A DNA stretch of 64,000 bases from JAEZHK01 sp964575255 (lineage in GTDB: Bacteria; Bacillota; Clostridia; Christensenellales; Aristaeellaceae): positions 70,031 through 134,030 of the forward strand of contig CAZNPZ010000002.1 in NCBI GenBank assembly GCA_964575255.1, given 5' to 3'. The stretch's first letter is position 1. Each line of letters begins with the position of its first letter. The position numbers were made by a program, and so were the translations under genes. Under the pieces are notes generated by a model. That model had not been told where the DNA came from, ran no database searches, and was given only the letters and a program-made list of their open reading frames with translations. Of this stretch, positions 50,605 to 57,504 are shown one piece after another.

Positions 50605-52261
50605 GATTTCCGTCGTACTCCTTTTGATCCAACTGACCGTGACGATCATCGTCGGGATCTACTTCTACCGGCAGCTGAAGGGCCAGCCCCGGATGGATGG
50701 CAGCGCGCCGCGCTCCATCGGACACCGTGAAATGGAGAAATTGAGCCTTCTGCGCAGGGTCAGCCTGACGCAGCCGCTGTCGGAGCAGGTTCGACCCAAG
50801 GACTTCTCGGACATCATCGGCCAGCAGGAGGGCATCCGTGCGCTGAAGGCGGTCTTGTGTACGCCCAACCCGCAGCATGTGATCATCTACGGGCCGCCGG
50901 GCATCGGCAAGACCTGCGCCGCGCGGCTGGTACTGGAGGAAGCCCGGAAGACCGAGGGCACGCCGTTCGCTGCGGACGCGCCGTTCATCGAGATGGACGC
51001 CACCTGCGTGCGCTTTGACGAGCGCGCGATCGCCGACCCCTTGATCGGCAGCGTGCATGACCCGATCTATCAGGGCGCGGGGCAGCTGGGCGTCAGCGGC
51101 GTGCCACAGCCCAAGGAGGGCGCGGTCACCCGCGCGCACGGCGGCGTATTGTTTCTGGACGAGATCGGAGAACTGCACCCGGTGCAGATGAACAAGCTCC
51201 TGAAGGTGCTGGAGGATCGGCTGGTCCGTTTCGAGTCCGCCTATTACAATCCCGACGACCGCGCCACGCCCCGGTACATCCATGAGATTTTCAAAAATGG
51301 CCTGCCCGCCGACTTCCGGCTGGTCGGCGCAACCACGCGCTCTCCAGAAGAACTGCCGCAGGCGCTCCGTTCCCGCTGTATGGAGGTATTCTTCAGGCCC
51401 TTAGAGCGGGACGAGCTGGCCAAAATCGCGTCCGGCGCGGCGAAAAAGGCGTGTTTCTATCTGAAGGACGAGGACGCGAAACTGGTGGGGCAGTATGCGG
51501 ACAGCGGCAGGGACGCGGTCAACATCGTGCAGATGGCGTCCGGCGTCGCCCGGCAGGACGGGCGGCGCGTCATCGACCGGCGCGACATCGAATGGGTGGC
51601 GGAGAGTGGCCACTACGCGCCGCATGTTGAGCCGCGCACCCACCGTGACCCGATGCCGGGGCTTGTCAACGGCCTCGCGGTGCACGGTTCGCACCAGGGC
51701 GCGGTGATGGAGATCGAGGCCATCGCGACGCCGGGCACAGGCCGGATCAATGTGACCGGCATCGTCGAGGAGGAGGACATCGGCGACGGACGCGGCCACA
51801 CGATGCGCAGGCGCTCGATGGCGCGCGCCGCCGCGGAAAACGCGATGACATGTCTCCGCGCGAGGGGCATGGATGTCGACCGGTTCGACGTGCATGTCAA
51901 TTTCCCCGGCGGCGTGCCGGTCGACGGGCCGTCGGCGGGGGTCGCGATGGCGGTGGCGGTGGCGTCGGCGATCGACCGACTGCCGGTCGCCTGCGATGTG
52001 GCGCTGACCGGAGAACTGTCGGTGTACGGAAAGGCGTTGCCAGTCGGCGGCGTCTCGCAGAAGATCGACGCAGCCGTCAAGGCGGGGCTGAAGCGGGTTT
52101 TGATCCCGCGGGAGAACTATCAGGCGCGGTATGCGGAAAAGCCGATCGAAGTGATTCCCATCGACACGCTTTCGGACGCGTTGATGCTGGCGCTGGGGGA
52201 GGAGTCCGGTCAGGCCGCGCCGCGCGCGGGCGCGCAGGTGCTGGCGGCGGAAGAGGCATAG
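50603..52261 (+). CDS. lonB: ATP-dependent protease LonB
   Basis: A 552-residue membrane-anchored Lon-family protease like LonB of Bacillus. A hydrophobic N-terminal helix (VVLLLIQLTVTIIVGIYFY) is followed by the AAA+ domain with Walker A YGPPGIGKT and Walker B VLFLDEIGELHP. The C-terminal Lon protease domain has Ser444 in PVDGPSAGVAMAVA and Lys487 in VGGVSQKI. In Bacillus the protein acts during sporulation in the forespore. Alternative starts after the helix exist, but the helix is part of the family, so TTG 50603 is preferred. The ribosome site lies inside a terminator hairpin, implying regulated expression. Confidence 0.94.
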   Translation: MISVVLLLIQLTVTIIVGIYFYRQLKGQPRMDGSAPRSIGHREMEKLSLLRRVSLTQPLSEQVRPKDFSDIIGQQEGIRALKAVLCTPNPQHVIIYGPPGIGKTCAARLVLEEARKTEGTPFAADAPFIEMDATCVRFDERAIADPLIGSVHDPIYQGAGQLGVSGVPQPKEGAVTRAHGGVLFLDEIGELHPVQMNKLLKVLEDRLVRFESAYYNPDDRATPRYIHEIFKNGLPADFRLVGATTRSPEELPQALRSRCMEVFFRPLERDELAKIASGAAKKACFYLKDEDAKLVGQYADSGRDAVNIVQMASGVARQDGRRVIDRRDIEWVAESGHYAPHVEPRTHRDPMPGLVNGLAVHGSHQGAVMEIEAIATPGTGRINVTGIVEEEDIGDGRGHTMRRRSMARAAAENAMTCLRARGMDVDRFDVHVNFPGGVPVDGPSAGVAMAVAVASAIDRLPVACDVALTGELSVYGKALPVGGVSQKIDAAVKAGLKRVLIPRENYQARYAEKPIEVIPIDTLSDALMLALGEESGQAAPRAGAQVLAAEEA

Positions 52262-52266
52262 AGCGG

Positions 52267-52445
52267 GCGTTGAAAACCTGCTTCGCATCTTTTCAACGCG
52301 TTTAGAAGTTCTGCGTGCGCCTGAAATCCTCACGGATTTACGGGTTGCGCACTGAAGTGTTTCCTCCACCAGTGCGCTTACTGGTTCCGGAAACCGCGTT
52401 TCCGGCGCGCATGTCGCCGGGAACGATTGACAGGAACGATAGAAT
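52267..52445 (+). repeat. Structured intergenic element, copy A
   Basis: Starts 6 bases after the lonB stop. Four stem-loops are visible. Stem 1: 52267-52276 with 52290-52299. Stem 2: 52316-52320 with 52347-52351, enclosing AAATCC/GGATTT (52324-52329 with 52334-52339). Stem 3: GTTTCC/GGAAAC (52359-52364 with 52389-52394), enclosing ACCAGT/ACTGGT. Stem 4: 52397-52407 with 52415-52425 around the loop CGCATGT. The same arrangement occurs at 58691 with compensatory changes in stems 1, 2 and 4. Confidence 0.85.
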
Positions 52446-52477
52446 CGGGGACGAAGGTTACATGAATCGACGAAACG

Positions 52478-52506
52478 CGACCCCGGCGATACCATCGTCG
52501 GGGTCG
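52478..52506 (-). terminator. Hairpin after the amino-acid kinase gene
   Basis: A 13-bp stem with one wobble (52478-52490 with 52494-52506) and a 3-base loop. On the minus strand a short T run (CGTTTCG) follows, so termination would be modest. Confidence 0.6.
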
Positions 52507-52535
52507 TATGATACGGGGAATGGTTCTTGCGCTGT

Positions 52536-53357
52536 CTAACGCGCGACGCCGATGCGGGTGTGGGGGACTTTGCCCGTGAGCAGCGCGTTGATGCCGTGGC
52601 GCGCGTGGCCGATGATCACCGTCGCGCCCTTGAGCGCGGGTTTCACCGCGAACTCCAGTTTCGCGCGTGCGCCGTTCGCGCCCGCGCGGCTCGCACCGTC
52701 GCAGCTTTTTTGCAGGATGCGTACCTTCTCCAGGAGCTCCTCCGGCGTCTCGGCCAGCACGTCGGTCACCAATGTATCCGGGTCGGTCGCGTCCCGGTAG
52801 ATGCCTTCGGTGGAGGACAAAATGACCAGATACTTCGCGCTGACCAGTTCGCACAACACCGCCGCGGTTTCATCGTTGTCGACGCACTCCACCACATGCC
52901 GATGGTCCTGCTTCAGCGAGTTCAGTTCCATTTTTAGTATTTCGTCGTCCGAGACGGGGTCGTTGTAGTTGACGATCGGGATCGCGTTCTGCTCCGCCGC
53001 GCGCAGAAGCAGGCGGCGGATGTTCTCGCGCTTCGCCCGGTCGTTGAAGTGCTGGTGCTCCACCAACAGCTGCCGGATCGAGTATTCCGGCCTTGAGAAC
53101 ATCCGGTAATTTTCCATCAGGATGATCTGACCCTGTGCGCAGTAGTCCATCTTGACTTCCTGCCGGTCGCCGGACAGTTCATGCCCGTTCCGCTTCATGA
53201 AATCAACCCGGCCGATCTCGGCCGCGCCGCTGGTCACGAAGACCATACCCGGATGAAGCTCGGAGGCAACCCTGGAAATGATGTTGTAGTCGATGTCATT
53301 TTCTTCCTTGCGGATCATCGCCATCGAGCCGATTTTGCCGACAACTTCAATACCCAT
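52536..53357 (-). CDS. Amino-acid kinase family protein (ProB/UMP-kinase fold)
   Basis: A 273-residue protein of the amino-acid kinase fold. The N-terminal VVGKIGSMAMIR is the Lys-Ile-Gly strand of the family. VFVTSGAAEIGRVDFMKRNG and LVILSSTEGIYRDATDPDTL match the ATP and acid substrate loops of glutamate 5-kinase and UMP kinase. ARAKLEFAVKPALKGATVII is near the C-terminus. It lacks the PUA domain of long ProB and no proA is near, so a glutamate 5-kinase role is uncertain. I chose ATG 53357 (GGGAG upstream). The ATG at 53378 lies almost at the predicted transcript start, so a leaderless start there is a second option. Confidence 0.78.
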   Translation of the reverse strand: MGIEVVGKIGSMAMIRKEENDIDYNIISRVASELHPGMVFVTSGAAEIGRVDFMKRNGHELSGDRQEVKMDYCAQGQIILMENYRMFSRPEYSIRQLLVEHQHFNDRAKRENIRRLLLRAAEQNAIPIVNYNDPVSDDEILKMELNSLKQDHRHVVECVDNDETAAVLCELVSAKYLVILSSTEGIYRDATDPDTLVTDVLAETPEELLEKVRILQKSCDGASRAGANGARAKLEFAVKPALKGATVIIGHARHGINALLTGKVPHTRIGVAR

Positions 53358-53385
53358 TTCTTCACACGCTCCCGTCATGAAGGCC

Positions 53386-53414
53386 ATTATACCATTTTTC
53401 CGCCCGCATGAAAA
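53386..53414 (-). promoter_or_regulatory. Promoter for the amino-acid kinase gene
   Basis: On the minus strand TATAAT (53386-53391) with extended TGG. TTTTCA (53409-53414) is a weak -35 at a 17-base spacing. Confidence 0.7.
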
Positions 53415-53466
53415 GCCGCGCGCGGAGGAAGAATGAACCGGGGAGCGATCAAAAGGAGGGAAAGTC

Positions 53467-53640
53467 ATGAGCCACAAGAATCCCAACGTCGACATCCGCT
53501 GCAACGTAAAGAGTTGCAACCATCACTGTATGAACGAGGACTTCTGTTCACTGCGCTCGATTCACGTGGATGCGCGCAGCCAGGCAGGCAGCGGAAACGC
53601 GGCCGACGAGAGCCTTTGCGGGAGCTATGAGAAGAAGTAG
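53467..53640 (+). CDS. DUF1540 cysteine-rich small protein
   Basis: A 57-residue protein found by reading the frame from ATG 53467, which has an AAAGGAGGG site 6 bases upstream. The sequence includes IRCNVKSCNHHCMNEDFCSL with cysteines at the spacing of the DUF1540 domain, and a fifth cysteine (SLCGSYEKK) at the end. Such proteins are common in Clostridia, often in several copies, and probably bind a metal ion; a role in spores or stress has been suggested but is not established. Its stop lies one base from the convergent recX stop. Confidence 0.85.
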   Translation: MSHKNPNVDIRCNVKSCNHHCMNEDFCSLRSIHVDARSQAGSGNAADESLCGSYEKK

Positions 53641-53641
53641 C

Positions 53642-54253
53642 CTACTCGTCATCCGATGACAGAACCTGGTTGATCACATCCCAAGGGAAGCCGCGCCGAG
53701 CGAGCGCCTGCGAAAGACGGGCACGAGCGGCGCGGTTTTCCAGCTTTTCGTAGCGCGGGCGCAGCCTGTCGGCGAGCCTTTTCGCAGAGGCGAGTTGATC
53801 TTCGTCGGAGATCGCTTCCAGCGCGCGCTCCGCGTCTTCATCCTGAATCCCTTTGACATACAGCTTCCGCCGGATGGCGTTTTTGGACAGGCCGCCGGCG
53901 GACGCGGTTTCCACCAAGCGCGAGGCATGGGCATCGTCGTTCAGAAGGCCGACGCGCGTAAGCCGCGCGATGGTCGACTCGACCGGCGCATCCAGAAACC
54001 CCTTCAGAGCCAGATGGCGCCTGAGCGCCTTCTCGCTCTTTCCGGCTCGCGCAAGCGCGGTCAGCGCGGCTTCGTAGGCGAGCGGCGACTGCGCGAGGGC
54101 GGTTTCCGCAAGGTAGCGATCTTCGTCCACCTCGTCGCCCGCCCGGAGCGGCGCGCGCTCAAACGAGATCCGGTCGACGCTGACAAACATGCGGCCATCC
54201 AGAAAGATCCGGTAGACCGGCCCCAGTTTTTCTATGGAGGTAACCTTTGCCAT
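53642..54253 (-). CDS. recX: Regulatory protein RecX
   Basis: A 203-residue RecX. Three helical repeats are recognisable: YEAALTALARAGKSEKALRR, then VGLLNDDAHASRLVETASAG and GLSKNAIRRKLYVKGIQDED. The C-terminal RAARARLSQALARRGFPWDV closes the protein. RecX binds RecA filaments and inhibits recombinase activity. recA is not adjacent. The ATG at 54253 has GAGGTG about 12 bases upstream. The gene converges with DUF1540 and diverges from a coat-protein pair; no clear promoter of its own was found. Confidence 0.92.
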   Translation of the reverse strand: MAKVTSIEKLGPVYRIFLDGRMFVSVDRISFERAPLRAGDEVDEDRYLAETALAQSPLAYEAALTALARAGKSEKALRRHLALKGFLDAPVESTIARLTRVGLLNDDAHASRLVETASAGGLSKNAIRRKLYVKGIQDEDAERALEAISDEDQLASAKRLADRLRPRYEKLENRAARARLSQALARRGFPWDVINQVLSSDDE

Positions 54254-54332
54254 TGGAAAAATGCACCTCGTTTCGGGTCTGCGCCTGCCGGGCAAAATAG
54301 AACCGATCCAGTGAAAGGGGAGGGAAACGAAG

Positions 54333-54542
54333 ATGGCGAATCCAGGGAGCGCGGGCATTCAAACAAAGAGTCTGACCATTCTCGAAGACCAGATGCAGCA
54401 TGAGTTTCTCGCCTGTAAAAAGGCGGAACAGTATGCCAAGACGCTGACCAATCCGTCGCTTCAGACATTGGCCAACGATCTGGCGATGAAGCATCGAACG
54501 CACTTTGACCGACTGTTCAATTACCTGAACAGCCACGCATGA
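54333..54542 (+). CDS. Small coat-associated helical protein (CotF-like)
   Basis: A 69-residue helical protein beginning MANPGSAGIQTKSLTILEDQ. The middle (FLACKKAEQYAKTLTNPSLQ) and the end (KHRTHFDRLFNYLNSHA) look like half of a ferritin-like coat protein of the CotF group. It lies 16 bases before a clear CotF-family gene, and such pairs of small coat proteins are typical of sporulating Clostridia. GGGGAGGG precedes the ATG. Expression in the mother cell during sporulation is likely, but no sigma-E or sigma-K promoter was recognised. Confidence 0.78.
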   Translation: MANPGSAGIQTKSLTILEDQMQHEFLACKKAEQYAKTLTNPSLQTLANDLAMKHRTHFDRLFNYLNSHA

Positions 54543-54558
54543 GGAGGCGAGCTTTCAG

Positions 54559-54846
54559 ATGAATCAGAATCCGCAGAATGCCGTGCTCAATGATCAGGAC
54601 ATGATGGAAGACCTGCTCACGCAGGAAAAGTACCTGATCTCGTCCTACTCAACCTTCCTGCCCGAAACAACCTGCCCGCAGCTTAGGCAAGTGCTGACCG
54701 ACAACTTCAACGAGTGTGCGACCAGTCAGTACAGCGTTTTTGATCGGATGAGCCAGATGGGCTGGTACCAGACCAAGAACGCGCCTACGCCTGAGATTCA
54801 GGCGGCCAGGCAGAAATTCCAGCAGCTGAAGACGCAGATGGGCTAG
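54559..54846 (+). CDS. CotF-family spore coat protein
   Basis: A 95-residue protein of the CotF family. QDMMEDLLTQEKYLISSYST and the following TFLPETTCPQLRQVLTDNF form the characteristic helices, and YSVFDRMSQMGWYQTKNAP is the family end motif. CotF proteins are part of the spore coat. A GAGGAGG site precedes the ATG. It is cotranscribed with the preceding small protein and closed by a strong terminator at 54896. The pair is the clearest evidence in the window that the organism makes endospores. Confidence 0.9.
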   Translation: MNQNPQNAVLNDQDMMEDLLTQEKYLISSYSTFLPETTCPQLRQVLTDNFNECATSQYSVFDRMSQMGWYQTKNAPTPEIQAARQKFQQLKTQMG

Positions 54847-54895
54847 CGGGATCAACGGGCGGCGAACGTGCAAATGGCGCCTCTTCGCCGCAGAT

Positions 54896-54929
54896 ACCGG
54901 AAAACCGGAAGGTTTTCCGGTGTTCTTTT
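54896..54929 (+). terminator. Terminator after the coat-protein pair
   Basis: A perfect 11-bp stem (54896-54906 with 54911-54921), a GGAA loop and GTTCTTTT. Confidence 0.93.
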
Positions 54930-55081
54930 GCGTGTCGCCTTTGGCGACACGCGCATTTGAAATCCGCATTCGCGGCTTTCAAATGCATTTGGAACCGGAT
55001 CGGAACGCTTTCCCCGTCGGCCGCGCAAGCTCGGCCTTTGGGAGAAAATTCCGCCGCGCAGGTCGCCGGAATTGATGGAAA
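54930..55081 (+). repeat. Structured intergenic element, diverged copy C
   Basis: Begins with a perfect 10-bp hairpin (54930-54939 with 54943-54952). Stem 1 is 54953-54962 with 54977-54986, followed by ATTTGGAAC as in the 44497 copy. Stem 3 is 55009-55014 with 55040-55045, enclosing GGCCG/CGGCC (55019-55023 with 55032-55036). Stem 4 is AATTCCG/CGGAATT (55047-55053 with 55067-55073) with the conserved CGCAGGTCGCC core. Stem 2 is missing. The sequences differ from copies A and B, but the folding order is kept. Confidence 0.55.
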
Positions 55082-55107
55082 GTCGAGAGGGCTTCGGCCC
55101 TCTCGAC
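55082..55107 (-). terminator. TTCG-capped terminator hairpin after pncB
   Basis: A perfect 11-bp stem (55082-55092 with 55097-55107) and a four-base loop. It lies 25 bases beyond the pncB stop on the minus strand; the T run after it is short (CTTTCC). Confidence 0.7.
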
Positions 55108-55131
55108 GAATTGGAGTTTGAAAGCCTATGT

Positions 55132-56571
55132 TCAGTATCCCTGTCCGGCCTTATTTTTCAGCATCGACTGTTTCAACATCCAGAGGCCGTCGGAGAGGTC
55201 GACCTTGTACAGGTGCGGGTTGAGGTTGCGCTTGTACTGATCCCAGAAGGTGTCCATTTCTTTGAAATGGTACGCCTGGATCTCCTGAAGGGTGGGCGAC
55301 TGGTAGACCTGCTTTCCGGCTTTAAAGAGGGGGATCTGCAGTTCCCGGATTCGGAAGTCGGTCAAAGTCATCATCTTCCAAGTGTCCACAGGGTCGAAGA
55401 TGGTCAGTGGTTTCGATTCGTCGAAGCGCTCGCTGTCCAGCGCGATCAGGTCGGCGATGGCCTTACCGGTCTTGTTGTCGTACAGGCGCAACAGCTTTTT
55501 AACGCCGGGATTGGTCACCTTCGCGGGGTTCTCCGAGATCTTGATCTTGGGCACGAACGTACCGTCTTCCATACGCGCGCTCAGCTTGTATACGCCGCCC
55601 AGCGCGGGGCAGTCCATGCTGGTGATCAGCTTGGTGCCGACGCCCCAGATGTCGATGCGCGCGCCTTGCAGCTTCAGGTCGCGGATCAGCGTCTCGTCCA
55701 AGTCTCCCGACGCGCTGATCTTCGCGTTCGGGAAGCCCGCGTCATCCAGCATTTTGCGCGCTTCGCGGCTCAGGTACGCGAGGTCGCCGGAATCCAGCCG
55801 GATGCCGCTCGGCTCGTGTCCGGCGGCGCGGAGTTCCTTGAATACTTTGATCGCGTTGGGCACGCCGCTCTTCAGCGTATCGTAGGTATCCACCAGCAGG
55901 AGGCACGCATCCGGGAAGCAGTTCGCGTAGGCGCGGAAAGCTTCAAGTTCGGTCGGGAAGCTCATCACCCAGCTGTGCGCGTGGGTGCCTCGGATCGGGA
56001 TGCCGAACATCTGCCCGGCAAGCACGTTGCTGGTGGCGGCCGCGCCGCCGATGACCGACGCGCGTGCGCCGTACAGCCCGGCGTCCGGTCCCTGCGCGCG
56101 GCGCAGGCCGAACTCCAGCACGCCGCCGCCCTCCGCCGCCTGCACGACGCGGCTGGTCTTGGTGGCGATCAGCGTCTGATGGTTCACGATGTTGAGGAGC
56201 GCGGTTTCGATCAGCTGAGCCTCGAAGATCGGCGCGATGACGCGCACCAGCGGCTCGCCCGGAAACACCATCGTACCTTCCGGCACCGCCTGAATGTCGC
56301 CGGTGAAGCGGAAATCTCGCAGCGACGCGAGGAACCCTTCATCAAACTGGTTCAAGGAGCGCAGGTAGGCGATGGCATCTTCGTCAAAATACAGGTTATT
56401 GATATATTCGATCAGCTGCTCGACGCCCGCCATGATCGCGTAGTTCATCGTTTCGCAGGGCTTTCGGTAGAACATGTCGAAAACGGCAAGGTCGTTTTTC
56501 ATGCCGCATTTCCAGTAGCCATACATCATGGTCAGTTGGTAGAGATCGGTAAGCAAGGTCAGGTTTCGCAT
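55132..56571 (-). CDS. pncB: Nicotinate phosphoribosyltransferase
   Basis: A 479-residue enzyme of the bacterial nicotinate phosphoribosyltransferase family. It begins MRNLTLLTDLYQLTMMYGYWK, with the His-like active-site region in ARASVIGGAAATSNVLAGQM and GIPIRGTHAHSWVMSF. SGIRLDSGDLAYLSREARKM is the PRPP/phosphate-binding block. It makes nicotinate mononucleotide from nicotinate for the NAD salvage route that ends at NadE, also in this window. AAAGGAGG precedes the ATG at 56571. It follows lgt by two bases on the minus strand and is probably cotranscribed with it. Confidence 0.95.
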   Translation of the reverse strand: MRNLTLLTDLYQLTMMYGYWKCGMKNDLAVFDMFYRKPCETMNYAIMAGVEQLIEYINNLYFDEDAIAYLRSLNQFDEGFLASLRDFRFTGDIQAVPEGTMVFPGEPLVRVIAPIFEAQLIETALLNIVNHQTLIATKTSRVVQAAEGGGVLEFGLRRAQGPDAGLYGARASVIGGAAATSNVLAGQMFGIPIRGTHAHSWVMSFPTELEAFRAYANCFPDACLLLVDTYDTLKSGVPNAIKVFKELRAAGHEPSGIRLDSGDLAYLSREARKMLDDAGFPNAKISASGDLDETLIRDLKLQGARIDIWGVGTKLITSMDCPALGGVYKLSARMEDGTFVPKIKISENPAKVTNPGVKKLLRLYDNKTGKAIADLIALDSERFDESKPLTIFDPVDTWKMMTLTDFRIRELQIPLFKAGKQVYQSPTLQEIQAYHFKEMDTFWDQYKRNLNPHLYKVDLSDGLWMLKQSMLKNKAGQGY

Positions 56572-56573
56572 TT

Positions 56574-57353
56574 TCAGTCCTCCTTTGTGCGGTTCGCGCG
56601 GCGGAAAATGAGTATCAGGATGATTCCGGCGATCAGCAGCGCGAAGCTGAGCGCCTGGGACACGCGAACCGCGCCCCAATACAGGCTGTCGGTCCGAAGC
56701 CCTTCCACCATCATGCGCTCAAACGCGTAGAGGGTTACATACCACAGGAATTCCTCGCCCGGGCGGCGGAAGAAATGCCACTTTTCCGCGACCAGCAGGA
56801 ACATGACGATCAGAAAGCACCACGCGGACTCGTAAAAGAACGTGGCCGCGAACCAGCTGCTTTCAGCCTCGATCCAGACGGCGGCGGGAAAGAATTGGAG
56901 GAAAGAATTGGTTATCGGTACGCCGTACGCTTCCTGATTGAAGAAATTTCCCCAGCGACCCAGCGCCTGCCCGATCGCGATGGCGGGCGCGGCCAGATCG
57001 CAGAGCGTCGCAAACCGGATCTTTTTCACCCTTGCGAAGACGATGCCGGTCAGAAAACCGCCGATCAGGCTTCCGTAGATCGCCATCCCGCCGCCGCGCA
57101 CGTTGAAGACGGACCAAAGGTCATCTTTGAAGCTGTCCCAGGTGAACGCGATGTAATACAGCCGGGCGCATATGATCGCCACCGGGACGACCCACAGCGC
57201 CAGGTTGATCGACGTATCCTTTGGGAGGCCAAACCGTTTTTCGCGGATGGACGTGAGCAATAGGCCCATGAGGACACCCGACGTGATCATGAGTCCGTAC
57301 CAGTACACCGGGATTCCGAAGAGCGAAAAAGCCATGCGGTCGATGTGGGGCAT
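56574..57353 (-). CDS. lgt: Prolipoprotein diacylglyceryl transferase
   Basis: A 259-residue membrane protein with seven hydrophobic segments, the usual Lgt topology. The signature AIGQALGRWGNFFNQEAYG lies near residue 130, and VRGGGMAIYGSLIGG near residue 92; both hold catalytic residues. It transfers diacylglycerol to the lipobox cysteine of prolipoproteins, the first step of lipoprotein maturation; LspA in this window does the next step. I chose the ATG at 57353 because GGAGGG is just upstream. It has a consensus promoter on the minus strand and is followed by pncB. Confidence 0.96.
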   Translation of the reverse strand: MPHIDRMAFSLFGIPVYWYGLMITSGVLMGLLLTSIREKRFGLPKDTSINLALWVVPVAIICARLYYIAFTWDSFKDDLWSVFNVRGGGMAIYGSLIGGFLTGIVFARVKKIRFATLCDLAAPAIAIGQALGRWGNFFNQEAYGVPITNSFLQFFPAAVWIEAESSWFAATFFYESAWCFLIVMFLLVAEKWHFFRRPGEEFLWYVTLYAFERMMVEGLRTDSLYWGAVRVSQALSFALLIAGIILILIFRRANRTKED

Positions 57354-57380
57354 TGGGTTCCCTCCAGCCAATTTCATCTA

Positions 57381-57410
57381 ATTATAATCATTTTGTCCGG
57401 CGGCTGTCAA
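57381..57410 (-). promoter_or_regulatory. Consensus promoter for lgt-pncB
   Basis: On the minus strand TTGACA (57405-57410), an 18-base spacer and TATAAT (57381-57386), with both hexamers perfect. Confidence 0.9.
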
Positions 57411-57419
57411 CCAAAACGG

Positions 57420-57448
57420 TTGCGCGCCAAAAGAAAATTCGGTATAAT
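57420..57448 (+). promoter_or_regulatory. Promoter for the HlyD-like gene
   Basis: TATAAT at 57443-57448, with TTGCGC (57420-57425) as a weak -35 at 17 bases. It is divergent from the lgt promoter. Confidence 0.65.
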
Positions 57449-57504
57449 GAATGATTGTTAAGAACCCAGTCAGGCGCAAGACGCCTGTTTTGAAAGGGCA
57501 ATCG

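Noticed and set aside
55072..56730. A 552-codon plus-strand open frame
   Set aside because: It is antisense to pncB and has no recognisable domain or ribosome site.
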